From NCBI GenBank assembly GCA_964567855.1, contig CAZMOE010000009.1:1-64000 (forward strand): DNA of 64,000 nucleotides, written 5' to 3'. The position numbers and the translations under genes were made by a program. Position 1 is the first letter of the stretch. The number at the start of each line of letters is the position of its first letter. The stretch is from Liminaster sp964567855. Its GTDB lineage: Bacteria; Bacteroidota; Bacteroidia; Bacteroidales; UBA3663. The notes beneath the pieces are model-generated. The model ran no database searches and was not told where the DNA came from. It saw only the letters and a program-made list of their open reading frames with translations. This document shows positions 1 through 8,650 of this stretch, piece by piece.

Positions 1-170
1 ATTTTGCAAATCGGGTCACCACGCAGGTCACCACGTTTTGTGAATAAATCCGAAACCACAATAATTCAGCAAAATTCATATTGCGTTATTTTACAGTATT
101 TTGCATTCACTTCATTTTTGCCGTCATTCGCCAATATTCACAAACTCAGGTTCTGGTTGCACCATCTTCG

Positions 171-1388
171 TCAGCGAAACATCTGAACGACCCGATGAAT
201 CCCTGCAACAAGTAGATCGACCTCCTCCAAGGTATTATAAAAAGAGAAAGATGCCCGTACGGTACCCTCAATTCCCAACGCTTGCATCAGAGGTTGGGCA
301 CAATGATGCCCCGTACGAACCGCGATACCCTGCTTATCAAGTAAAAGCCCCATATCATAATGATGTATTCCATCTACAAGGAATGATAATACGGCACTTT
401 TTTCCGCTGCATTACCAAATATGCGCATTCCGGGAATATTAGACAATTGTTCAGTAGCATACGTCAACAACTGATGCTCATACGCGGCAATTTCCTCTAT
501 TCCGATAGCGTCGACATAATCCAGCGCAGTTGCCAATGCTACCGACCCGATAAAATCAGGTGTACCGGCTTCAAATTTATAAGGCAGCTCATTAAAGGTC
601 GTTTTTTCAAACGAAACCGAAGAAATCATTTCTCCCCCGCCCTGATAAGGACACATGGCATCCAGCCATCTCCGTTTCCCATAAAGCGCCCCAATTCCTG
701 TCGGGCCATATATTTTATGTCCTGAGAATACCAGAAAATCGGCATCCAGGGCCTGAACATTCACACGCAAATGAGGAACAGACTGTGCAGCATCGATAAG
801 AACAGGCACCCCATGAAAATGCGCAATATGGATAATCTCTTCAATAGGATTAACCGTGCCCAAAACATTGGAAACATGTGTAATGCTTACCAATTTCGTC
901 CGATCGGAAAAAAGCTTGCGATAAGCCTCCATATCCAATTCCTGCCGGTCATTCATCTTGACGACTTTGAGGATAATTTTCTTACGAGTCTGTAATATTT
1001 GCCATGGAACAATATTAGAATGGTGTTCCATCTCGGAGATGATAACTTCGTCACCCTCATGCAAAAAAGTCTCACCAAATGAAAAAGCAACAAGATTAAT
1101 CGCCTCAGTCGTTCCCCGAGTAAAAATTATTTCATCCGAAGATGCTGCCCCGATAAAATGTTGCACCCGATGCCGTGCCGCCTCGTGTGCCTCAGTCGCT
1201 TCTTGGCTCAGAAAATGAACCCCACGGTGAACATTTGCATTTTGATGGGAATAACCGTCAGTAATCTTTTGAATCACGCTAAAAGGCTTCTGGGTTGTCG
1301 CTGCATTATCCAGATAAACCAGCGGTTTTTCATAGACTTTACTACTCAAAATAGGAAAATCTTTTCTTATAGCACCAATCTCTAACAT
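171..1388 (-). CDS. sufS: Cysteine desulfurase SufS
   Basis: PLP-dependent cysteine desulfurase that removes sulfur from L-cysteine as a protein-bound persulfide and feeds the SUF iron-sulfur cluster assembly system in the cytoplasm. The 405 residues match the usual SufS length. Seen: the N-terminal YLDNAATTQKP motif, the Schiff-base lysine in FSGHKIYG (about residue 224), and the catalytic cysteine in RTGHHCAQP (about residue 363) followed by VRASFSFYNT, which is the SufS (group II) form rather than IscS. It lies downstream of the ribosomal cluster but is separated from rplQ by about 190 bases and a terminator, so it probably has its own promoter; I could not find a clear one. No sufBCD or sufE is visible in the window, although the gene lies close to the left edge and partners may lie beyond it. 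Confidence 0.95.
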   Translation of the reverse strand: MLEIGAIRKDFPILSSKVYEKPLVYLDNAATTQKPFSVIQKITDGYSHQNANVHRGVHFLSQEATEAHEAARHRVQHFIGAASSDEIIFTRGTTEAINLVAFSFGETFLHEGDEVIISEMEHHSNIVPWQILQTRKKIILKVVKMNDRQELDMEAYRKLFSDRTKLVSITHVSNVLGTVNPIEEIIHIAHFHGVPVLIDAAQSVPHLRVNVQALDADFLVFSGHKIYGPTGIGALYGKRRWLDAMCPYQGGGEMISSVSFEKTTFNELPYKFEAGTPDFIGSVALATALDYVDAIGIEEIAAYEHQLLTYATEQLSNIPGMRIFGNAAEKSAVLSFLVDGIHHYDMGLLLDKQGIAVRTGHHCAQPLMQALGIEGTVRASFSFYNTLEEVDLLVAGIHRVVQMFR

Positions 1389-1487
1389 CCCGATAATATA
1401 ATTTTATAACTTCTAAAAATATTACTGTCTTTATCAAATTTCCGAATCATCAGAATCTCAATAAACAGTCTCTCTTTAGAAACAACA

Positions 1488-1526
1488 AGACCCATACAAG
1501 ACGGTTGATTATCTATGTATGGGTCT
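1488..1526 (-). terminator. Terminator of the ribosomal super-cluster
   Basis: A perfect 11-bp inverted repeat (AGACCCATACA / TGTATGGGTCT, loop of 17 bases) sits about 50 bases after the rplQ stop codon. On the minus strand it is followed by a moderately T-rich run (TTGTTGTTTCT). It separates rplQ from sufS and is the only strong hairpin at the end of the long ribosomal run. Confidence 0.75.
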
Positions 1527-1578
1527 CTTATAAAAATGTAATGAAAAAATTCGGTCACATCAATGCCAAAGCAACAAC

Positions 1579-2067
1579 TTAAGCTTCAGCCGGTGCTTCC
1601 TCTGCAGAAACAATTTCTGCAGCTACCGGTTCAGCTGGAGTTGCGGCCTTCTTTGAACGAGAACGACGAGTTTTGGTCTTCTTTTCTGCGACTTCTTTCA
1701 AAAGATTCTCGTTATAGTCAACAAACTCTATCATTGCCATTGGAGCATTATCGCCAAGACGATTACCGGTTTTCAAAATACGAAGATAACCACCAGGACG
1801 GTTAGCAATCTTTACAGCAATATCGCCGAACAATTCTTTTACGGCCTCTTTCTGCTTAAGACGGCTGAATACAAGACGACGGGAAGCCGTTGTATCATCC
1901 TTTGCCCGGTTGATAATAGGCTCAGCATACATACGCAAAGCCTTTGCCTTTGCCAATGTTGTAAAAATACGCTTGTACATAATCAAAGACACCGTCATAT
2001 TAGAAAGAAGAGCTGCACGGTGAGAATGAGTACGGCCAAGGTGATTGAATTTCTTATTATGTCTCAT
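1579..2067 (-). CDS. rplQ: 50S ribosomal protein L17
   Basis: L17 of the large subunit, bound to 23S rRNA near the exit-tunnel side. The conserved N-terminus MRHNKKFNHLGRTHSHR is present. At 162 residues it is longer than the ~120 residues of enterobacterial L17; the extra C-terminal ~35 residues are basic (KTRRSRSKKA) and then Ala/Glu/Pro-rich, a low-complexity tail of the kind common in Bacteroidetes ribosomal proteins. It is the last gene of the alpha-type segment, 5 bases after rpoA, and is followed by the cluster terminator. Confidence 0.98.
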   Translation of the reverse strand: MRHNKKFNHLGRTHSHRAALLSNMTVSLIMYKRIFTTLAKAKALRMYAEPIINRAKDDTTASRRLVFSRLKQKEAVKELFGDIAVKIANRPGGYLRILKTGNRLGDNAPMAMIEFVDYNENLLKEVAEKKTKTRRSRSKKAATPAEPVAAEIVSAEEAPAEA

Positions 2068-2072
2068 TGTTA

Positions 2073-3065
2073 TTATTCTTTATCAAGTTTATATTTAGTG
2101 ATGTCCATTCCAAACGACAGATTCAAACTCTGCAAAAGTTCTTCCAATTCAGTAAGAGACTTTTTACCGAAGTTTCGGAATTTCAACAAATCAGTTTTAT
2201 TGAAAACCACCAATTCTCCAAGAGTTTCAACCTCCGCACTCTTCAAACAATTCAAAGCGCGTACAGAAAGATCCATATCAATCAACTTTGTTTTAAGAAG
2301 CTGACGCATATGAAGCACCTCTTCGTCAAACTCTTCATTGACATCGACATCAGACGTTTCAAGAGCAATCTTCTCATCAGAGAATAACATGAAGTGATAG
2401 ATCAAAATCTTGGCCGCATCACGCAAGGCATCCTTGGGATGAATAGAGCCATCCGTCAATACTTCAATCACCAACTTCTCATAGTCTGTTTTCTGTTCAA
2501 CACGATAATTTTCTACAGTATACTTGACATTACGAATCGGTGTAAAAATAGCATCAATCGGAATAACACGAATGTCATCTCCTGAATTTCGATTCTCTTC
2601 CGCTGGTACATACCCACGACCTTTATTGATCGTCAGAGTAATATCAAAATTTGCACTTGAGTCCATGCGACAGATGACCAAATCAGGATTCAATACCTCG
2701 AAATTAGACAATGCCGTGCTGATGTCAGCGGCTTTAAATACATCAAGATTATTTACATGAATCGTGACAGTCTCACTCTCCGAACCTTCAACGATCTGCT
2801 TTAAGCGAACCTGCTTAAGGTTTAAGATGATATTGGTAACGTCCTCTATAACTCCTGGGATCACTGCAAACTCATGATCGACATGATCTATTTTTATAGA
2901 AGTGATCGCAAACCCCTCAAGAGAGGAAAGCAGAATTCGGCGTAAAGCATTACCGACAGTAATACCATAGCCGGGTTCTAAAGGTCGGAACTCGAACTTA
3001 CCAAAAAATTGGTCAGCCTCCAACATAAGAACCTTTTCGGGTCTTTGAAATGCTAATATCGCCAT
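2073..3065 (-). CDS. rpoA: DNA-directed RNA polymerase subunit alpha
   Basis: The alpha subunit dimerises and nucleates assembly of beta and beta-prime; its C-terminal domain contacts promoter DNA and activators. Its 330 residues match the family. Seen: the N-terminal domain with EPGYGITVGNALRRILLSSL (about residues 31-50), and a C-terminal helix-hairpin-helix domain from about residue 255 (SVRALNCLKSAEVETLGEL, then FRNFGKKSLTELEELL). It sits between rpsD and rplQ, the usual alpha-operon order. The mRNA start region shows no Shine-Dalgarno sequence but an A-rich stretch, typical of this phylum. Confidence 0.98.
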   Translation of the reverse strand: MAILAFQRPEKVLMLEADQFFGKFEFRPLEPGYGITVGNALRRILLSSLEGFAITSIKIDHVDHEFAVIPGVIEDVTNIILNLKQVRLKQIVEGSESETVTIHVNNLDVFKAADISTALSNFEVLNPDLVICRMDSSANFDITLTINKGRGYVPAEENRNSGDDIRVIPIDAIFTPIRNVKYTVENYRVEQKTDYEKLVIEVLTDGSIHPKDALRDAAKILIYHFMLFSDEKIALETSDVDVNEEFDEEVLHMRQLLKTKLIDMDLSVRALNCLKSAEVETLGELVVFNKTDLLKFRNFGKKSLTELEELLQSLNLSFGMDITKYKLDKE

Positions 3066-3076
3066 GGAACTATTTA

Positions 3077-3682
3077 TTATTTAGAGTACAATTCGACAAT
3101 AAGCTGCTCCTGAATGTTCTCAGGAATGTCAGCACGCTCCGGGAGGTGAAGATACTTACCGCTGAGTGTGGACTGTTCCCATTCAATCCAAGCGTATTTA
3201 CTATGGTTAAAACCGGCCAAAGCATTATCAATAACTTCCAAAGCCTTGCTGCGTTCACGCACACCAATTACCTGACCGGGCTTAACTGAATAAGAAGGGA
3301 TATTCACAACTTTTCCGTCAACAACAATATGTTTGTGCAATACAAGCTGACGGGCAGCGGCACGAGAGGGAGCAATACCCAAACGATAAACGATATTATC
3401 CAAACGAGATTCGAGCAATTGGAGAAGAATCTCACCGGTAACACCCTTTATACGTTCAGCCTTAGCGAAAAGGTTACGGAATTGGGTTTCAAGCACGCCA
3501 TAAGTATATTTAGCTTTCTGCTTTTCGCGAAGCTGTACTCCATATTCAGAAGTTTTTTTACGGCGGTTCAAACCATGCTGTCCGGGAGGATAGTTTTTCT
3601 TGGAAAGAACTTTGTCAGCACCAAAAATAGGTTCTCCTAATTTTCGGGCGATTCGAGTTTTAGGTCCAGTATATCTTGCCAT
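3077..3682 (-). CDS. rpsD: 30S ribosomal protein S4
   Basis: Primary 16S rRNA-binding protein that starts assembly of the 30S body; in many bacteria it is also the feedback repressor of the alpha operon. The 201 residues carry the start MARYTGPKTRIARKLGEP and the S4 RNA-binding domain (LLESRLDNIVYRLGIAPSR, about residues 89-107). The N-terminal region lacks the four zinc-binding cysteines found in many S4 proteins, so this is the zinc-free form. It lies 50 bases after rpsK and 11 before rpoA. Confidence 0.98.
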   Translation of the reverse strand: MARYTGPKTRIARKLGEPIFGADKVLSKKNYPPGQHGLNRRKKTSEYGVQLREKQKAKYTYGVLETQFRNLFAKAERIKGVTGEILLQLLESRLDNIVYRLGIAPSRAAARQLVLHKHIVVDGKVVNIPSYSVKPGQVIGVRERSKALEVIDNALAGFNHSKYAWIEWEQSTLSGKYLHLPERADIPENIQEQLIVELYSK

Positions 3683-3732
3683 TTTATTTTTACTATATTA
3701 AATCTGTAATTTTTAATAATAACACGAACACA

Positions 3733-4122
3733 TTATACACGTCTTCTCTTCGGAGGACGGCATCCATTATGAGGAAGCGGTGTTACATCAATAATTTCTG
3801 TTACTTCGATACCTGCAGAATGTATCGTACGAATAGCAGATTCACGGCCATTACCGGGACCTTTTACATAAGCTTTTACTTTACGGAGGCCAAGATCGAA
3901 TGCGACCTTAGCACAATCCTGTGCGGCCATTTGAGCTGCGTATGGAGTATTTTTCTTAGATCCTCTGAAGCCCATCTTTCCTGCGGAAGACCATGAAATC
4001 ACCTGACCTTCGCCATTAGCAAGCGAAACGATAATGTTATTGAAAGAAGAATGAATATGAGCCTGGCCCATTGCATCTACTTTGACATTACGTTTTTTAG
4101 CTGTAACTGTTTTCTTTGCCAT
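3733..4122 (-). CDS. rpsK: 30S ribosomal protein S11
   Basis: S11 forms part of the platform of the 30S subunit near the mRNA exit. I chose the ATG at 4122 (MAKKTVTAKKRNVK, 129 residues), because the two codons in front of it start with TTG and lengthen the protein beyond the family. Conserved features are AHIHSSFNNIIVSL, the GRESAIRTI stretch, and the basic end PPKRRRV. It starts 10 bases after the rpsM stop, so the two are co-transcribed. Confidence 0.97.
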   Translation of the reverse strand: MAKKTVTAKKRNVKVDAMGQAHIHSSFNNIIVSLANGEGQVISWSSAGKMGFRGSKKNTPYAAQMAAQDCAKVAFDLGLRKVKAYVKGPGNGRESAIRTIHSAGIEVTEIIDVTPLPHNGCRPPKRRRV

Positions 4123-4132
4123 AGTCAATTAA

Positions 4133-4513
4133 TTACTTAGTAGCTTTTTTCTTGTTTGCAACAGTCTTCTTCCTACCCTTTCTTGTACGAGCATTATTTT
4201 TAGTGCTCTGTCCACGACAAGGCAATCCGAGACGATGACGGATACCACGGTAACAACCGATATCCATCAAGCGCTTGATGTTTAACTGAACTTCAGAACG
4301 AAGATCGCCTTCTACCTTGTAGTTGGCACCGATATACTCACGAATCGCGGCGGCCTGTTCATCAGTCCAATCTTTTACTTTGATGTCTTTATCGACACCA
4401 GCATTCTTTAAAATAGTATTTGCGGCACTACGCCCAATACCATAAATGTAAGTCAACGCTATTTCCCCACGTTTATTCTGGGGCAAGTCAACTCCAACAA
4501 TTCTTATAGCCAT
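4133..4513 (-). CDS. rpsM: 30S ribosomal protein S13
   Basis: S13 sits in the 30S head and contacts the P-site tRNA and intersubunit bridges. The 126 residues have the expected N-terminus MAIRIVGVDLPQNKRGEIAL, the helix-two-turn-helix region and the motif RGIRHRLGLPCRGQSTKNNA, with a lysine-rich tail. It follows rpmJ and precedes rpsK in the standard alpha-segment order. Confidence 0.98.
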   Translation of the reverse strand: MAIRIVGVDLPQNKRGEIALTYIYGIGRSAANTILKNAGVDKDIKVKDWTDEQAAAIREYIGANYKVEGDLRSEVQLNIKRLMDIGCYRGIRHRLGLPCRGQSTKNNARTRKGRKKTVANKKKATK

Positions 4514-4559
4514 ATAATTATAATGTGTGTTTCAAAAATTGTGTGCAAATGTACGCTTT

Positions 4560-4676
4560 TTAACCTTGACGTAATTTAAACTTCGGATTTTTCTTGTTAA
4601 TTACATACAATACACCTTTGCGACGAACGATTTTGCAATCTGGAGTACGCTTTTTCAATGATGCTTTTACTTTCAT
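4560..4676 (-). CDS. rpmJ: 50S ribosomal protein L36 (zinc-free type)
   Basis: A 38-residue protein read directly between infA and rpsM: it starts MKVKASLKKRTPDCKIVRRK and ends NPKFKLRQG. L36 is a small 23S rRNA-binding protein of the large subunit. The common form carries a Cys3-His zinc ribbon; here only one cysteine (residue 14) remains and the ligand positions toward the C-terminus are lost, so this is the zinc-independent (C-minus) type. It starts 11 bases after the infA stop and leaves a 46-base gap before rpsM. Confidence 0.95.
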   Translation of the reverse strand: MKVKASLKKRTPDCKIVRRKGVLYVINKKNPKFKLRQG

Positions 4677-4687
4677 ATCTAAAAATT

Positions 4688-4906
4688 TTATTTATATCTA
4701 AATGCGATTCTTCCTTTAGACAAATCATAAGGGGACATTTCTACCCGTACCTTGTCACCCGGAAGGATTTTAATGTAATGCATTCTCATTTTTCCAGAGA
4801 TATGGGCCGTAATTTCATGCCCATTCTCCAATTCAACACGAAACATTGCATTTGACAATGCCTCAATGATGGTTCCGTCTTGTTCTATTGCAGCTTGTTT
4901 TGCCAT
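4688..4906 (-). CDS. infA: Translation initiation factor IF-1
   Basis: IF-1 binds the 30S A site during initiation and helps IF-2 and IF-3 select the initiator tRNA. It is 72 residues, the exact family length, one OB-fold, with the conserved stretches GTIIEALSNAMFRVELENGH and GDKVRVEMSPYDLSKGRI. It lies between map and rpmJ, an order typical of Bacteroidetes. Confidence 0.98.
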   Translation of the reverse strand: MAKQAAIEQDGTIIEALSNAMFRVELENGHEITAHISGKMRMHYIKILPGDKVRVEMSPYDLSKGRIAFRYK

Positions 4907-4920
4907 ATATAAAATTAAAA

Positions 4921-5703
4921 CTAGATGAATCGATCGCCTAATACCTCCTTAATATAATCAAAGGTCGAGAGTATTTCTGTCCGTTCGGAACGGATTGCAA
5001 CGCAATGTTCATAATGGGCGGAACGGGCATGATCCCGAGTGCGGATTGTCCAACCATTCCGATCGCAAACGACATTCTTTGACCCCATATTGATCATCGG
5101 TTCGATACAGATGCACATTCCATCTCGAAGCAACGGTCCGACACCACGTTTCCCATAATTCGGAACCTCCGGATCTTCATGCACGTGCTTGCCGATTCCA
5201 TGACCGGTCAATTCTCGCACGACTGTATATCCCAAATGCTCACAATAATCTTGTACAGCAAATGCAATATGTCCGATACGGTTGCCACACTTTGCTTGCT
5301 CAATTCCTTTGTAAAGTGACTCCTTTGTTGTCTTGAGGAGTTTCATTGAGGCCTCGTCAATCTCTCCAACTGGAAATGTGTAACAAGAATCCCCATTGAA
5401 GCCATTTAGAAGCGCACCGCAATCAAGACCAACAATATCTCCGTCTCTCAATACATAATTGGAGGGAAAACCATGAACAACCTCATCATTAACCTCTATG
5501 CACAATGTACCGGGAAAGCCGCCGTAACCCTTGAAATTAGGTGTACCGTGATGATCACGGATAAACTCTTCGGCAATCTCATCAAGACGTTTTGTAGTAA
5601 TCCCCGGTTGAACCCACTTTGCAAGTTCGCCCAGGGTTTTTCCTACAAGTTGATTAGCCTCTCGCATTAGAGCGATTTCCTCATCTGTTTTAAGAAATAT
5701 CAT
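4921..5703 (-). CDS. map: Methionine aminopeptidase, type I
   Basis: Removes the initiator methionine from nascent proteins whose second residue is small. The 260 residues form a single pita-bread domain without a zinc-finger extension (type Ia). Metal ligands are visible: Asp in GLDCGALL, Asp in NGDSCYTF, His in ELTGHGIGKHVHEDP, Glu in CICIEPMINMG and a C-terminal Glu in the strand after YEHCVAI. In many bacteria adk lies between secY and map; here secY and map are directly adjacent, 15 bases apart. Confidence 0.97.
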   Translation of the reverse strand: MIFLKTDEEIALMREANQLVGKTLGELAKWVQPGITTKRLDEIAEEFIRDHHGTPNFKGYGGFPGTLCIEVNDEVVHGFPSNYVLRDGDIVGLDCGALLNGFNGDSCYTFPVGEIDEASMKLLKTTKESLYKGIEQAKCGNRIGHIAFAVQDYCEHLGYTVVRELTGHGIGKHVHEDPEVPNYGKRGVGPLLRDGMCICIEPMINMGSKNVVCDRNGWTIRTRDHARSAHYEHCVAIRSERTEILSTFDYIKEVLGDRFI

Positions 5704-5718
5704 TTCTTCAACAAATAA

Positions 5719-7065
5719 TTAATAAGCAGCAATAGAACCAGTACGTCCCTTAATCTTGCCAGACTTTAATAATCCATCATAATGGTGCATCAGCAAGTGT
5801 GATTCTATTTGCTGAAGAGTGTCCAATATCACACCCACAAGAATCAACAAAGATGTACCACCGAAGAACTGAGCGAATTCCTGGCTAACGTTCAAAAGAC
5901 GCGCTATTGCCGGAAGAATTGCAACAATTGCCAAGAATATTGATCCAGGCAATGTGATCCTCGTCATGATTGCATCCAAAAATTCAGCTGTTTTCTTACC
6001 CGGTTTGATTCCAGGAATAAAGCCATTATTACGCTTCATCTCTTCAGCCATCTGCTGAGGATTCATCGTAATGGCAGTATAAAAATAAGTAAACAGAATA
6101 ATTAACACTGCAAAGATGACATTATAAGCTACACCGGTATTATCAAACAATGCAGTCCAGAAACTAGAAGTATCCTGTGAAGCAAAATTTGCCAATACAA
6201 TCGGAATAAACATGATAGCCTGAGCAAAAATAATAGGCATTACACCAGCAGCATTCACCTTGAGGGGAATGTATTGACGTGCGCCGCCATACTGACGATT
6301 ACCGATAATACGTTTTGCATATTGCACCGGGACTTTACGGGTTCCCTGAACCAACAAAATACTTATTGCAATTACAACAAGTAAGAAGAAAAGTTCCAAC
6401 AGCAACATAACAAAACCTCCGGCACCAGCAGTTCCAGAACGCAATACGACCTCCTGCCATAATGATTGTGGCAGACGGGCGATAATACCAATCATGATCA
6501 GGAATGAAATACCATTTCCGATACCTTTGTCTGTGATTCGTTCTCCAAGCCACATTACAAACATACTTCCTGCTGTGAGAATCAGAATGCTTGAAATGTA
6601 GAACCAGGCATCAGTAGACAGGAAAGCATTACCTATCTGATAACGCAAGTTTACCAAATAGCCATAACCCTGGAAGAACAAAATAAGAACGGTCAGCACT
6701 CGAGTGTACTGATTTATTTTGTTACGTCCACTTTCCCCATCACGTGCCAATTTTTGAAAAGAGGGAACAACCATTGTCAAAAGTTGAATCACAATTGATG
6801 CCGAAATGTATGGCATAATTCCCAACGCAAAGATGGAGGCATTGGAAAACGCTCCACCGGAGAACATATCCAAAAGGGCCATCAACCCTCCACGAGTCTG
6901 TCCTGCCAATGAGTTCTCAGGATCCAGAAGAACGTTTGTGTCAATACCAGGCAGAACTACAAAAGAGCCCAACCTGTATATTGCACAAAGTCCAACAGTC
7001 CAAAGAATACGCTTCCGCAATTCCTCGATCTTATAGATGTTTTTTAAAGTCTCAACAATTCTCAT
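5719..7065 (-). CDS. secY: Preprotein translocase subunit SecY
   Basis: Channel-forming subunit of the SecYEG translocon in the inner membrane. The 448 residues contain about ten hydrophobic membrane segments. Typical features are the N-terminus with IEELRKRILWTVGLCAIYRLG, the plug region after residue 40, GERITDKGIGNGISFLIMIG in the middle, and QQMAEEMKRNNGFIPGIKPG in the cytoplasmic loop that contacts SecA and the ribosome. It starts 6 bases after the rplO stop, as in spc operons generally. Confidence 0.98.
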   Translation of the reverse strand: MRIVETLKNIYKIEELRKRILWTVGLCAIYRLGSFVVLPGIDTNVLLDPENSLAGQTRGGLMALLDMFSGGAFSNASIFALGIMPYISASIVIQLLTMVVPSFQKLARDGESGRNKINQYTRVLTVLILFFQGYGYLVNLRYQIGNAFLSTDAWFYISSILILTAGSMFVMWLGERITDKGIGNGISFLIMIGIIARLPQSLWQEVVLRSGTAGAGGFVMLLLELFFLLVVIAISILLVQGTRKVPVQYAKRIIGNRQYGGARQYIPLKVNAAGVMPIIFAQAIMFIPIVLANFASQDTSSFWTALFDNTGVAYNVIFAVLIILFTYFYTAITMNPQQMAEEMKRNNGFIPGIKPGKKTAEFLDAIMTRITLPGSIFLAIVAILPAIARLLNVSQEFAQFFGGTSLLILVGVILDTLQQIESHLLMHHYDGLLKSGKIKGRTGSIAAY

Positions 7066-7071
7066 GAGAAT

Positions 7072-7539
7072 TTATTCATTAGAGGCAGCAGCCCCAATTT
7101 TTACGATAGAACCTCCGGCAGCAACAATTGCCTCTTCGGCCGTCTTAGAAAAAGCATGAGCGAAAACCTCAACCTTTGCAGTCAAAGAGCCATTGCCCAA
7201 AATCTTAACCAAACTTTTCTTGGAAATAAGACCGGCCTCAACAAGGGTCTGGATATCAATTTTCGTCAAAGATTTTTCCGTAGCAAGAGACTCAATGGTT
7301 GAAAGATTGATAGCCTTATATTCTACATGGTTGATATTCTTAAAACCATACTTCGGAATACGACGCTGAATAGGCATCTGACCTCCTTCAAAACCAATTT
7401 TCTTCTTATAGCCTGAACGTTGCTTTGCCCCCTTGTTACCACGGGTAGAAGTTCCGCCCAAACCAGAACCAGCACCACGGCCCACACGCTTGCGTGTCTT
7501 CACGGAACCCTCTGCCGGCTTTAAATTACTCAAATCCAT
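7072..7539 (-). CDS. rplO: 50S ribosomal protein L15
   Basis: Late-assembly large-subunit protein. The 155 residues begin MDLSNLKPAEGSVKTRKRVG and contain the glycine-rich unstructured arm GRGAGSGLGGTSTRGNKG that threads into 23S rRNA, followed by GFEGGQMPIQRRIPKYGF. It sits between rpmD and secY as in most spc operons. Confidence 0.98.
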   Translation of the reverse strand: MDLSNLKPAEGSVKTRKRVGRGAGSGLGGTSTRGNKGAKQRSGYKKKIGFEGGQMPIQRRIPKYGFKNINHVEYKAINLSTIESLATEKSLTKIDIQTLVEAGLISKKSLVKILGNGSLTAKVEVFAHAFSKTAEEAIVAAGGSIVKIGAAASNE

Positions 7540-7572
7540 ATTTTTAAATTTAATATAGTCAAATATAAATCA

Positions 7573-7749
7573 TTAATCTACAAGAGCAACCAAGTGGCGA
7601 ACCTTGCGAATCTGACCACGAGTACAATCATTATCAGGAAGCTCTACAACACGACCCATACGCGTCAGTCCCATAGCATCCAACGTAAGTTTTTCAGTCT
7701 TAGGACAATTAATACGACTGCGAATTTGTTTTACTTTAATAGTAGCCAT
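7573..7749 (-). CDS. rpmD: 50S ribosomal protein L30
   Basis: Small large-subunit protein. I start it at MATIKVKQIRSRINCP (58 residues, the usual length); an ATG seven codons upstream lies inside the end of rpsE and would add an unrelated hydrophobic stretch. The conserved part is TLDAMGLTRMGRVVELPD. Spacing to rpsE is 13 bases and to rplO 33 bases. Confidence 0.96.
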   Translation of the reverse strand: MATIKVKQIRSRINCPKTEKLTLDAMGLTRMGRVVELPDNDCTRGQIRKVRHLVALVD

Positions 7750-7762
7750 ATAAATAATTACA

Positions 7763-8278
7763 TTAACCATTAAATACTACATCCATAGAAACGCCACGGT
7801 TAGTAGCTACGGTCTTTGCATCTCGCATTTGGGCAAGAGCTTCTATAGTTGCTTTTACAAGATTATGAGGATTTGAAGAGCCCTTGGACTTTGCCAACAC
7901 GTCTTTAATACCAACACTCTCAAGAACGGCACGCATTGCACCACCAGCTTTCAAACCGGTACCCTGAGATGCAGGAATCAAAAGAACTTTGGCACCACCA
8001 AATTTGGAATATTGCTCATGAGGAATAGTACCTTTCAAAACCGGCACTTTTACAAGGTTTTTCTTGGCAGCTTCAACACCTTTAGATATTGCAGCCTGCA
8101 CCTCTCCGGCCTTACCAAGACCATAACCAATGATGCCATTTCCGTCGCCAACAACAACTATAGCTGAAAAACTAAATGTACGACCACCCTTGGTTACTTT
8201 TGTTACACGATTAATAGCAACCAAGCGATCCTTCAATTCAAGGTCATTAGCATTCTTTATTCTATTGTTCATTGACAT
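7763..8278 (-). CDS. rpsE: 30S ribosomal protein S5
   Basis: S5 lies at the mRNA entry side of the 30S subunit and contributes to decoding fidelity and spectinomycin response. The 171 residues show the N-terminal double-stranded RNA-binding fold (ELKDRLVAINRVTKVTKGGR) and the C-terminal domain with GTGLKAGGAMRAVLESVGI. Starts at residue 1 or at the methionine two codons later are both possible. It is 5 bases downstream of rplR. Confidence 0.98.
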   Translation of the reverse strand: MSMNNRIKNANDLELKDRLVAINRVTKVTKGGRTFSFSAIVVVGDGNGIIGYGLGKAGEVQAAISKGVEAAKKNLVKVPVLKGTIPHEQYSKFGGAKVLLIPASQGTGLKAGGAMRAVLESVGIKDVLAKSKGSSNPHNLVKATIEALAQMRDAKTVATNRGVSMDVVFNG

Positions 8279-8283
8279 GTCTT

Positions 8284-8628
8284 TTAAAATTTAAGTCCTC
8301 CATTACGAGCTGCGTCGGCTAACGCCATTACACGGCCATGATATAAATATCCATTACGGTCAAAAACGACCTCTGTGATACCTGCTTCAAGACACTTCTT
8401 AGCAATTGCATCACCTACCTTAGCCGCAACTTCGGTTTTAGTTCCACCAGCTTCTACACTTTTATAAGAAGCAGAAACAAGAGTCTTGCCCTCAAGATCG
8501 TTTACAACTTGAGCATAAATACCCTTATTGCTACGGAATACAGTCAACCGCGGACGTGTGGCAGTTCCTGAAATTTTATTGCGAATACGGTGCTTAATCT
8601 TTATTCTTCTTTCTCTTTTAGTAATCAT
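8284..8628 (-). CDS. rplR: 50S ribosomal protein L18
   Basis: L18 binds 5S rRNA and attaches it to the 50S central protuberance together with L5 and L25. At 114 residues it has the basic N-terminus (RRIKIKHRIRNKISGTATRP), RLTVFRSNKGIYAQVV, and the C-terminal FDRNGYLYHGRVMALADAAR. It follows rplF by 22 bases. Confidence 0.98.
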   Translation of the reverse strand: MITKRERRIKIKHRIRNKISGTATRPRLTVFRSNKGIYAQVVNDLEGKTLVSASYKSVEAGGTKTEVAAKVGDAIAKKCLEAGITEVVFDRNGYLYHGRVMALADAARNGGLKF

Positions 8629-8650
8629 ATTCTTCTGATTTTTAAATTAA

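Noticed and set aside
14..35. Tandem 10-base repeat GGTCACCACG, possible array or operator
   Set aside because: Only two copies separated by two bases, with no continuation; too little for a CRISPR or a defined operator.
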